Shown: one piece after another, positions 8,986 through 16,109 of the stretch
Position numbering within the stretch: position 1 is the first letter of the stretch
Layout: the number at the start of each line of letters is the position of its first letter
From: an uncultured Muribaculaceae bacterium
GTDB taxonomy: Bacteria > Bacteroidota > Bacteroidia > Bacteroidales > Muribaculaceae
DNA: 64,000 bases
Direction: 5' to 3'
NCBI GenBank assembly: GCA_958439725.1
Contig: CAUBWJ010000003.1
Span: forward strand, 1 to 64,000
The notes under the pieces: model-generated
What the model was told of the DNA's origin: nothing
The model's database searches: none
Seen by the model: the letters and a program-made list of their open reading frames with translations, nothing else
Position numbers and translations under genes: made by a program

Positions 8986-9210
8986 ATGTCACACAAAAAA
9001 GAAAAGAAGTCGTTGATGAAACGCATCCTCGAGCACGAGGAGTTCAATTTAGCCGAATACTCCTTTAAGGAGATAGAAGAAGTGATCCGCGAGCTTGCCG
9101 AAGCCCGCATCCAGCGGCTCCGCACCGAAGAGGCCCTACGCCTGCTCGATGCCGTTGGCGTCGCCGTGGAAAAAATCCGCTACCTCCTCTCCAAAGAGGA
9201 AAAGAAATAG
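8986..9210 (+). CDS. Small charged helical protein, unknown function
   Basis: 74 residues from ATG 8986; an in-frame ATG at 8944 would give 88. The protein is almost all predicted helix, rich in Glu, Lys, Leu and Arg, with heptad-like spacing in the middle (EEVIRELAEARIQRLRTEEA), so a coiled coil is likely. No signal peptide, membrane segment or catalytic motif is visible. I do not recognise the family. I prefer 8986 because the upstream stretch (LLDMNLMFQNLPV) is unlike the rest and overlaps the hairpin at 8933-8985. It follows queC by 57 bp and is the last gene before the terminator. Confidence 0.65.
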   Translation: MSHKKEKKSLMKRILEHEEFNLAEYSFKEIEEVIRELAEARIQRLRTEEALRLLDAVGVAVEKIRYLLSKEEKK

Positions 9211-9245
9211 GCCGCTACGGGACCCTCTCCCGTCCGCCAGCCTCA

Positions 9246-9272
9246 AAGCCGGGCCTTCCGCCCGGCTTTTTT
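9246..9272 (+). terminator. Rho-independent terminator after the queFC run
   Basis: A perfect 9-bp stem AAGCCGGGC / GCCCGGCTT with loop CTTCC runs straight into six T. It closes the 6816-9210 transcription unit. Confidence 0.92.
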
Positions 9273-9320
9273 ACTTTATTATAGCCTTTTACTATACTTT
9301 ATGGTAATTATATCTCCTGC

Positions 9321-9671
9321 TCAGGAGGCTGCCAGCTCATGGTTGAGTTCATTTGTCACGGCCCGTGTAATGAAATCGTTAATCGTCGTCCCGGTGGCAT
9401 TGGCCATTGCTGCAACCCGGCTGTGTAAGTCTGACGACATACGCACTACGAACTTTCCGCTGTAGGGCTTTGCGGGCTCTATCCCGCGTTCCTTGCAACT
9501 TGCGAGATAATCATCTACTGCACCCTCGAAGTCATTACGAATCTCTTCAATAGTGGAGCCCTCGTAGGAAATAAGAGTTCCATGGAGCCCTTGAACCTTT
9601 CCGAACAGACAGTCATCTTCCTCGCTGAATTCTACAGATCCAGTGTAGCCTTTATATTTCAGATATCCCAT
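9321..9671 (-). CDS. hicB: HicB-family antitoxin
   Basis: 116 residues. The N-terminal half (about 1-75) has the HicB fold core (SVEFSEEDDCLFGKVQGL, then EGSTIEEIRNDFEGAVDDYL), which resembles a degraded RNase H and binds HicA. The C-terminal part (about 78-116, KFVVRMSSDLHSRVAAMANATGTTINDFITRAV) reads as a ribbon-helix-helix DNA-binding domain, so it should repress its own promoter. The gene lies 2 bp after hicA, toxin first, the usual hicAB order. Base composition is richer in A/T than the neighbours, consistent with horizontal transfer. Confidence 0.9.
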   Translation of the reverse strand: MGYLKYKGYTGSVEFSEEDDCLFGKVQGLHGTLISYEGSTIEEIRNDFEGAVDDYLASCKERGIEPAKPYSGKFVVRMSSDLHSRVAAMANATGTTINDFITRAVTNELNHELAAS

Positions 9672-9673
9672 AG

Positions 9674-9925
9674 TCAGATTAGTTTTAATGTTTTTAATAC
9701 CTCAATTAATTGTCTTATTTGATAGGGCTTAAGTTCGCCTGATGGATGTGGCTTATGTAGTAATATAGTAGCATTATCTCTTACAAACTCGACTCTTGAG
9801 CCCGATGTCTTCCCCTTGCTTCGTTCCTCAAAACCGAGGGCACAGAGAAGAGTCCTGGCCTCATCGTACGTAAAGTCCTTAGGACGGCATAAAAGTCGTG
9901 CTATTAGTTTTTCTTTTTTACTCAT
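9674..9925 (-). CDS. hicA: HicA-family mRNA interferase toxin
   Basis: 83 residues, the usual HicA size. The double-stranded-RNA-binding-like fold is visible: an N-terminal helix, the CALGFEERSKGKTSGSRVEF strands, and the diagnostic C-terminal HKPHPSGELKPYQIRQL block with the conserved histidine. HicA toxins cut mRNA and block translation unless bound by HicB. The start codon is ATG 9925, 16 bp after the -7 box at 9942-9949. The pair has its own promoter and operator-like palindrome, so it is an independent accessory module between two chromosomal operons. Confidence 0.9.
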   Translation of the reverse strand: MSKKEKLIARLLCRPKDFTYDEARTLLCALGFEERSKGKTSGSRVEFVRDNATILLHKPHPSGELKPYQIRQLIEVLKTLKLI

Positions 9926-9941
9926 CTGGCAGCCTTTTATG

Positions 9942-9972
9942 CAAAAATACTAAATTTAGTATCAAAAACAAA
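9942..9972 (-). promoter_or_regulatory. hicAB promoter with overlapping operator palindrome
   Basis: On the minus strand TTTG (9969-9972), a 19-bp spacer and TATTTTTG (9942-9949) give a full consensus promoter. A perfect 16-bp palindrome ATACTAAA/TTTAGTAT at 9947-9962 overlaps the -7 box and fills part of the spacer. It is the natural candidate for the HicB binding site. Confidence 0.82.
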
Positions 9973-10009
9973 ATATTGGAGATAAAAGTTCATATTCTAT
10001 TTTATTCAG

Positions 10010-10954
10010 TCAGAACATGAAGGTGTATTTGAGGGTGGGGAGGGCGGAGAGGGTTTCTTTGAAATGGCAGAGGCCGGGTTGGGGGCGGCCGCAAAGGCTG
10101 GCTGTGCCGAGGTCGAGGGTTTTCAGACCCTCATTGCGGTAGTGGCAGGCTATGCTGTGGGCGAGAAAGTTCATTGGGCGCAGGGAGCGGTATGTGGGGA
10201 TATCGCCCCACACGGCGTTGTGGGCTATGCCCTTGCATGAGCGGTAGAATATTGCGGCTGCGACATCTGTGCTATCGGAGCCCGTGACAGTAAAAACATC
10301 GCCGTGAAGCGCCACGCATGTCCGCACGGTATCTGCCTCCGAAACGTTCATAGGGTATCCCATCGCCTCGTGATTGGCCTTGATAATGGCGTAGGCGCGC
10401 TTTATGGCTTCCGGAGTGGTTTCAGGGTGAAGGAACCTCAGATTGGAGTGGAGTGCCCTGCGGAGATTACGACGGGCAGCGGGAGCCATACGGCTATTGT
10501 AGCCCGCGGTTCCGTCAAGAGGGATGTGATAATTGATGTCGGTGGTGATTCTTACTCCTTCACGAAGCCCGAGAATGTAGGCCCATGCCGAGATTTCGGC
10601 CGGAGCCATGTACATGGGCGGCAAGGTTATGCGGATGCCGAGCCCAAGCTCACGGGCGTAGCCGGTGAGGGAGTCAGTAAGTCCGGTAAGAAGTGCTATG
10701 GCCGGGGCTGCCAGAAGTGTAAACCCTCCGTAAGGAGCTGAGAAGGGTGATTGCAGCATACCGCCGGTTTCTCCGGCGGTAATTCCGGCTACAACCCTGT
10801 TGCGGCGTCGGAATGCCAGATAGTGGATGCTGCGGCATTTGTGGGTGTACAGCTGAGTGAACGCGGGGGAGTTGAACACTGTATGCAAGCCCGGCGCGCG
10901 GTCTGAAAACAGAGCGGAATATGCCTCGGGTGTCACCCGCTCCACCGCAATCAT
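10010..10954 (-). CDS. FemAB/GNAT-like acyltransferase, unknown substrate
   Basis: 314 residues without signal peptide. The layout suggests two GNAT-like domains as in FemAB/BioF2 proteins: an N-terminal part with FNSPAFTQLY and APYGGFTLL, and a C-terminal part with MAPAARRNLRRAL, a long helix, VAAAIFYRSCKGIAHNAVWGD and LDLGTASLCGRPQPGLCHFKETL. The last block, in which a GxxG-like glycine pattern is followed by FKE, is typical of this superfamily. Members add aminoacyl or acyl groups to cell-wall or envelope precursors. The start ATG overlaps the stop of the Fe-dependent dehydrogenase by 4 bp (ATGA), so translation is coupled. It is the last gene of the six-gene run from 19093. The substrate is unknown. 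Confidence 0.6.
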   Translation of the reverse strand: MIAVERVTPEAYSALFSDRAPGLHTVFNSPAFTQLYTHKCRSIHYLAFRRRNRVVAGITAGETGGMLQSPFSAPYGGFTLLAAPAIALLTGLTDSLTGYARELGLGIRITLPPMYMAPAEISAWAYILGLREGVRITTDINYHIPLDGTAGYNSRMAPAARRNLRRALHSNLRFLHPETTPEAIKRAYAIIKANHEAMGYPMNVSEADTVRTCVALHGDVFTVTGSDSTDVAAAIFYRSCKGIAHNAVWGDIPTYRSLRPMNFLAHSIACHYRNEGLKTLDLGTASLCGRPQPGLCHFKETLSALPTLKYTFMF

Positions 10955-12123
10955 AGGCAGAGGCGGTAAATCTCTTCGGTCTGCGGAGCTCTCAGACGGT
11001 AGTAACCGCCTATTTCCTCACCCTTGTTGCGGTGCAGCGCCTGGACCATTGCGGGGATGTCGGGACTATCTATTCCGAGTTCGGCGAAAGTAAGCGGCAA
11101 TCCCAGCGATTTGAAGAAAGCGCGCAGCCGTGCGATGCCTTCAAGTGCCACGACGGTGTCGTCGCCGGCAATATCCACGCCGAACACCCGGCGAGCCATC
11201 TGCGCGCCTTTTGCGGGGGCGTGATGAGCCATGAACGTCATCCATGCGGGCATCACTACTGCCAGACCGGCTCCGTGGGCCACTCCGTAGAGGGCGCTCA
11301 CCTCATGCTCCATGGCATGGGAGGTCCAGTCCTCGGCGCGGCCGCATCCGCATACTCCGTTGTGGGCCAGCGTGCCTGCCCACATTATGTTGGCGCGCGC
11401 CTGATAGTCGGTGGGGTCGGCCATCACTTTCGGGCCTTCCTCCACTATGGCGCGGAGCACGCCTTCAGCCACGCGGTCGGTCACCTCCACCTGGGTGGTG
11501 GGGGAGAAATATCGCTCGTAGATATGCGCCATCATGTCGGCTATGCCGCAGGCTGTCTGGAACGGGGGGAGCGAGAATGTCAGTTCGGGGTCGAGGAGCG
11601 CGAATTTCGGTCGCAGCCAGAAGTCAGTGCGCAGGCTTATCTTGGCGTTTGTGGCGGTGTTGGTGATCACGGAGTTGCCGGAGCCTTCCGACCCGGCTGC
11701 GGGAATGGTAAGCACCACGCCTACGGGGAGCGCGGCGTTTATCACGGCCTTACCGGCCCAGAAATCCCAGAAATCGCCATGATAGGGCACCCCGGCGGCT
11801 ATTGCCTTCGCTGTGTCAATAACCGAGCCGCCGCCCACGGCAAGCAGACCGTCAATGCCTCCGCGGCGGCAGATTTCTATGCCTTCGCGCACGGGGCCGT
11901 CCGTGGGATTGGGGTCAATCCCTTTAAGGATATGCCATTCTATGGAGGAAGCTTTTAGTGATTCCTCCACGCGGGCTATAAGTCCGCTGCGCTCGGCCGA
12001 CGAATGACCGTAGACAAGAAGCACTTTTTTGCAGCCGAGGGCGCTCAGTTCCTCGCCTGCATGGTTTTCGGCGCTGTGGCCGAAGCGGTAGCGCGTGGGC
12101 GCGCAGTATGTGAAGTCTATCAT
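10951..12123 (-). CDS. Iron-containing alcohol dehydrogenase (BDH-like)
   Basis: 390 residues, the normal size for group III Fe-dependent alcohol dehydrogenases. The NAD(P)-binding glycine-rich segment LLAVGGGSVIDTAKAIAAG (about 93-111) is clear. The metal ligands are expected in the AEDWTSHAMEHEVSALYGVAHGAG block (His residues) and the earlier GIADMMAHIYERY. It should reduce aldehydes such as butyraldehyde or glyoxal-type compounds to alcohols. It lies 27 bp after dihydroorotase and overlaps the next gene by 4 bp. Its exact substrate and its reason for being in this operon are unclear. Confidence 0.88.
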   Translation of the reverse strand: MIDFTYCAPTRYRFGHSAENHAGEELSALGCKKVLLVYGHSSAERSGLIARVEESLKASSIEWHILKGIDPNPTDGPVREGIEICRRGGIDGLLAVGGGSVIDTAKAIAAGVPYHGDFWDFWAGKAVINAALPVGVVLTIPAAGSEGSGNSVITNTATNAKISLRTDFWLRPKFALLDPELTFSLPPFQTACGIADMMAHIYERYFSPTTQVEVTDRVAEGVLRAIVEEGPKVMADPTDYQARANIMWAGTLAHNGVCGCGRAEDWTSHAMEHEVSALYGVAHGAGLAVVMPAWMTFMAHHAPAKGAQMARRVFGVDIAGDDTVVALEGIARLRAFFKSLGLPLTFAELGIDSPDIPAMVQALHRNKGEEIGGYYRLRAPQTEEIYRLCL

Positions 12124-12150
12124 GGATTGTGGTTATTGACTGTTAGATGG

Positions 12151-13518
12151 TTATTGGTTCTTGTGTCCGAAGCTCAGAGGGAGGCCGCGCACGTCGGAGA
12201 ACCCGACGCCGAAGCGGTAGGCCAGTCGGCCGTTGACCCATGTCATGTCAACCTTGTTGCTTACCGTCAGGCCGTCGAGCGGCGTCCAGCCGCAGCGGCT
12301 CAGCACCCACTGGTCGGTGATGGTGTAGGGTTCGCAGTCGTTGTTCACCAGCGTAAGGTCGGCGTAATAGCCGGGGCGTATGAATCCGCGGCGGTCTATG
12401 CCATAGATTATGGCAGGGTTGTGGGCCATCTTTTCCACCAGCAGAGGCACTGTGAAGAAGCCTTCTTCGGCCATCTGGAGCATCAGCGTGAGCGAGAACT
12501 GTATCAGGGGCATGCCGGATGCGGCGGTGAGAGCAGTACCCGATTTCTCTTCGGGCAGGTGGGGCGCGTGGTCGGTGGCTATGGTGTCGATGAGGCCGCT
12601 GTTCACGGCGTCGCGGAGGGCGTCGCGGTCGGCCGGACGTTTAATAGCCGGATTGCATTTGATGCGCGTGCCCAGCATGGCATACTGCTCGTCGGAGAAC
12701 GCCAGATACTGCGGACAGGTCTCGGCCGTCACCAGTTTGTTCTCGGGTGTCCCTGGATGGAGGAGCGAAAGCTCGTCGGCGGTGGATACGTGGAGCAGAT
12801 GCAGGCGGTGGTTGTGGCGGCGCGCAAGGTCAACCACACGTTTCGAGGCCTCGAAGCATGCGCGGTGGTTGCGGATTACGGGGTGGAAATCCATGGTGAG
12901 GTTCTCGCCGTAGCGAGCCACGACTGCATCGCGGTTGGCGCGGAGTATCGCTTCATCTTCAGCGTGCACGGCTATCAGCGCGGGCACCGTTGAGAACAGC
13001 TTTTCCAGGTATTCCTGCCCGGTGAGGAGCATTCCTCCGGTCGATGAGCCCAGGAAGAGTTTCACGCCGGCGATGCGGGAATAGTCAGCCGCGGCCAGAG
13101 CGTCGATATTGTCGGCCGTGGCACCGATGAAGAAGCCGTAGTTGGCCAGCGACACCTCTGATGCGCGGCGCATCTTCGCCTCGACGGCCTCCGTGCTCAC
13201 GGTGGCGGGGCGCGTGTTGGGCATGTCGATGAACGAGGTCACGCCTCCGGCCACGGCGGCAAGGCTTTCGGTCGCCATGTCGGCCTTATGGGTGAGTCCC
13301 GGATCGCGGAAATGCACGTGGGTGTCGATTATACCGGGCAACAGCAGGCGTCCGGCGGCGTCGACCACACTGTCGGCTCCGGCTATCAGTTCGGCGGGAG
13401 CCTCGCCTTCGCCAACGGTGGTTATGAACTCTCCCTCCACCGCTACGTAGCCGGTGAAGGCGCGCCCCTCGTTGACTATCGAGGCGCGGTGTATGACTGT
13501 TACGGGCTTACTTTCCAT
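12151..13518 (-). CDS. pyrC: Dihydroorotase, class I
   Basis: 455 residues. The zinc motif DTHVHFRDPG is at 65-74. GVKLFLGSSTGG holds the lysine expected to be carboxylated, followed by HAEDEA, RNHRACFE and ATDHAPH, the last with the catalytic aspartate. Dihydroorotase closes N-carbamoyl-aspartate to dihydroorotate in pyrimidine synthesis; allantoinase has the same layout, but the FIDMPNTRPAT and TDHAPH blocks favour dihydroorotase. The start (ATG 13518) lies 11 bp inside the end of the glycosyltransferase gene, so the two are cotranscribed. The symbol follows Bacteroidetes usage for this type. Confidence 0.9.
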   Translation of the reverse strand: MESKPVTVIHRASIVNEGRAFTGYVAVEGEFITTVGEGEAPAELIAGADSVVDAAGRLLLPGIIDTHVHFRDPGLTHKADMATESLAAVAGGVTSFIDMPNTRPATVSTEAVEAKMRRASEVSLANYGFFIGATADNIDALAAADYSRIAGVKLFLGSSTGGMLLTGQEYLEKLFSTVPALIAVHAEDEAILRANRDAVVARYGENLTMDFHPVIRNHRACFEASKRVVDLARRHNHRLHLLHVSTADELSLLHPGTPENKLVTAETCPQYLAFSDEQYAMLGTRIKCNPAIKRPADRDALRDAVNSGLIDTIATDHAPHLPEEKSGTALTAASGMPLIQFSLTLMLQMAEEGFFTVPLLVEKMAHNPAIIYGIDRRGFIRPGYYADLTLVNNDCEPYTITDQWVLSRCGWTPLDGLTVSNKVDMTWVNGRLAYRFGVGFSDVRGLPLSFGHKNQ

Positions 13519-14311
13519 TTCCGGGAATAAGGGGTTGGTTTTTACGATGATATTTCTTGAACCAGCTGTTGACCTTCAGGCTTATCACGCCAAATACGGC
13601 CTCTCCGAATATACCGCTCGACATCTTGCTGGTGCCGAGCACTCGGTTCACGAAGATTATAGGATGTTCCTTGATACGGAAGCCGTATTTGTAGGTGGTG
13701 AACTTCATTTCTATCTGGAAGGCGTAGCCTTTGAAGCGTATCTTGTCCAGCGGTATGGTCTCGAGCACCTGGCGGGTGTAGCATGCGAATCCGGCGGTGG
13801 TGTCGCGGATAGGCATTCCGGTTATGAATCTCACGTAGGCCGATGCGTAGTATGACATCAGCACGCGTCCCATGGGCCAGTTGACCACGTTGACGCCGGT
13901 CACATAGCGTGAACCCACGGCCATGTCGGCCTCGCCCGACGAGCAGATGGCATACAGACCCATCAGGTCGGCGGGATTGTGGGAGAAGTCGGCGTCCATC
14001 TCGAAGATGTAGAGATAGTGGGGACGCTCCAGCGCCCATTTGAATCCGGCTATATAGGCAGTGCCGAGTCCCTGTTTTCCGGCGCGCTCCACCAGATGTA
14101 TGCGCCCGGGACGTTCCTTCATTTTCTCTCTCACGATATCGGCGGTGCCGTCGGGAGAGCCGTCGTCGATCACGAGCACATCAAATGCGTGAGGCAGATT
14201 CATCACCGCGTCGATTATGGCGGAGATGTTCTCTTTCTCATTGTAGGTGGGGATTATAACCACGCTGTCGCTCTGACTGGCGGCGTGCGCTGGAGAGGGC
14301 TTTGGGTCCAT
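13508..14311 (-). CDS. GT2 polyprenol-phosphate mannosyltransferase-like (Dpm1 type)
   Basis: 267 residues. The nucleotide-sugar fold begins at VVIIPTYNEKENI (about 17-29), followed by VLVIDDGSPDGTADIV, GTAYIAGFKWAL and the metal motif FEMDADFSH. This order, with FKGYAFQIEM near the C-terminus, is that of dolichol/polyprenol phosphate mannose synthases. No C-terminal membrane segments are seen, so it resembles the soluble Dpm1 form. It would load a sugar onto a lipid carrier at the inner membrane for lipoprotein or glycoprotein glycosylation, common in Bacteroidota. It follows the outer-membrane barrel gene by 19 bp and overlaps pyrC by 11 bp. Confidence 0.85.
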   Translation of the reverse strand: MDPKPSPAHAASQSDSVVIIPTYNEKENISAIIDAVMNLPHAFDVLVIDDGSPDGTADIVREKMKERPGRIHLVERAGKQGLGTAYIAGFKWALERPHYLYIFEMDADFSHNPADLMGLYAICSSGEADMAVGSRYVTGVNVVNWPMGRVLMSYYASAYVRFITGMPIRDTTAGFACYTRQVLETIPLDKIRFKGYAFQIEMKFTTYKYGFRIKEHPIIFVNRVLGTSKMSSGIFGEAVFGVISLKVNSWFKKYHRKNQPLIPGNGK

Positions 14312-14330
14312 GGGGTCGGGGAATGGGGAA

Positions 14331-16109
14331 TCAGAAGTTATAGTTGGCGCCCACGAGGCCGTGGATGCCCTGCGCGGGCATCATTCCTATGAGGGCATAT
14401 TTGCGGTTGAGGAGGTTCGAGGCCGAGCCAAACGCGCTCCAGCGGGAGTTGAAGCGGTAGGCGACGTCGAGATTGAGGTCGGAGATGTTTCCGAGCGGGA
14501 GCAGCGCGCTGTGGAAGGCGGGGCTTTCAAAGTCGCCTTCGGCCCAGATTTCGGCCTGGCTGCGCTTTCCGCGGTAAGTCCAGCCCACGGTTACGTCCAG
14601 CGGCCTGATGGGCGTTACGGTAAGGGCGGCGTCGAGCACATAGCGTGCGCGGTCGCGCCACAGATAGAAGCCCTTGTCATATTTCTGGGGAGCCATTTCG
14701 GCGCGGAGCGTCAGGGCCAGAAGGGAGCGGTAGGTATAGCCTGCGTTTACGGCGAGTTTGTAGCCTTTCATGTCCACGGGATGGAACGAGGTGGAGAGGT
14801 CGGAATAGCTGTTTGCCACGGGCATGAGCCAGTCGTTGGCGCGGGCCATGGTGGCCGAGACGCCCACGTAGGCGCCGCGCCAGGGGCCGAGAGTGAATCC
14901 GGCCTCGGCTGTGATGGGCACGTGGGAGTTGGCGTAAGTAAGGAGGGAGGTGGTATAGGGGGTTACGTCGTAAAGTGATGCGAGGGTGTTCTGCACCTCA
15001 CCTCCTCCGGCTTTCACGTAGAAATTGAAGCTTGACGACGGATGCCAGGTGGCCGATGCGTCGGGGGCTATGTGGAAAGCCTTGCCGGAGTTGATGGTGA
15101 GCTGCACGCGGGCGCCCAGACGGAGGTCGAGCTGTTCGGAAGCCAGACGGTAATAGGGAAGGAAAGTGGCGAGGCCGTGTGTCCACGAATCGCGTCCGCC
15201 GTCAATGCACTGAACCAGAGCGTTGTTGGAAAGAGATGTCTGAGCCCAGTCGAGCGACGATGATTCGGAGTTGGCTACCATGCTCAGGTCAAGGTCGATT
15301 CCCAGATGAGAGTTCTCCGAGGTGTATGCGCCCAGTGATGCCATTATGCGTCCTACGTTTTCAGACGCCTTGTGGGGATCTGTCGATGCCGCTCTTGAAA
15401 GATTGCTTCCATCTAAGAACCCTATCTCCGGAATCTCGTTGGCGAATGCGAAGCGGGAGTAGGCCGCGCCCACGCCGCAGAAGAATTCAGAGCGGCTCAG
15501 ACTCCATAGAGCCGAGGCGTTGAGGCGGTGAACGGTCTGGTAGGGGTATTTGGTCACATAGTCGTCGAACGGCGGGGTGTTGTAGCGCGCGAAGGTATAG
15601 TCGAGCGAAGCGTCGATGAACGATTCGCGGCCCACGGCACGGCGCAGACTCAGACCGGCGGTGGCGGTGTGGCGGCGCACATATCCGTGGCTCATATCGT
15701 CGTGGCGATAAGTGGTGGCGTTGTACTGCAGCCAGGCGTTCAGACGGGTGCGGTCGCTGTCAAGCAGCTTGTATCCGGCCGAGAGGTCGAGGTTGAACGG
15801 CGTCATGAATCCGAGCGAGGCGTATCCACGGAAGGGTGAATAGGGGAGTGTGTCGCCGTAGGATGCCGGGGCGAGGGTGGTGAGCGCCTGCGGCACGTCT
15901 ATGCGTATGTCGCGTGAACTGTAGCGGAGATGGCTTGCGTCCGACTTGGGAAGGGTCACAAGCGGGTTGAGCGGGAGGCGCCGCGAGTCGATGCGCTCGG
16001 GAGCGCTTTCGTGGCGCACGTTGATTTCCTTTTGCAGCGACTGCGCCGATGCGTGGAGCGCGGCAGCGGCCGTGCAGAGCAGGGTTATACGGGCTATGGT
16101 AGTTTTCAT
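14331..16109 (-). CDS. Outer-membrane beta-barrel protein (TonB-receptor-like, no plug)
   Basis: 592 residues with a signal peptide (about 1-22, ending LHASA). The body consists of alternating hydrophobic/polar strands ending in aromatic residues, and the chain ends GLVGANYNF with a C-terminal Phe, the outer-membrane insertion signature. Segments such as FNLDLSAGYKLL and SSFNFYVKAGGGEVQN look like barrel strands of TonB-dependent receptors. No plug domain, carboxypeptidase-like domain or TonB box was found, so it may be a plug-less barrel partner. The start overlaps the TPR gene stop by 4 bp (ATGA). The TPR protein next to it suggests a joint envelope role. Confidence 0.75.
   Translation of the reverse strand: MKTTIARITLLCTAAAALHASAQSLQKEINVRHESAPERIDSRRLPLNPLVTLPKSDASHLRYSSRDIRIDVPQALTTLAPASYGDTLPYSPFRGYASLGFMTPFNLDLSAGYKLLDSDRTRLNAWLQYNATTYRHDDMSHGYVRRHTATAGLSLRRAVGRESFIDASLDYTFARYNTPPFDDYVTKYPYQTVHRLNASALWSLSRSEFFCGVGAAYSRFAFANEIPEIGFLDGSNLSRAASTDPHKASENVGRIMASLGAYTSENSHLGIDLDLSMVANSESSSLDWAQTSLSNNALVQCIDGGRDSWTHGLATFLPYYRLASEQLDLRLGARVQLTINSGKAFHIAPDASATWHPSSSFNFYVKAGGGEVQNTLASLYDVTPYTTSLLTYANSHVPITAEAGFTLGPWRGAYVGVSATMARANDWLMPVANSYSDLSTSFHPVDMKGYKLAVNAGYTYRSLLALTLRAEMAPQKYDKGFYLWRDRARYVLDAALTVTPIRPLDVTVGWTYRGKRSQAEIWAEGDFESPAFHSALLPLGNISDLNLDVAYRFNSRWSAFGSASNLLNRKYALIGMMPAQGIHGLVGANYNF

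Noticed and set aside
14331..16109. Full TonB-dependent receptor
   Set aside because: No plug domain or TonB box is visible, so only the barrel is called.
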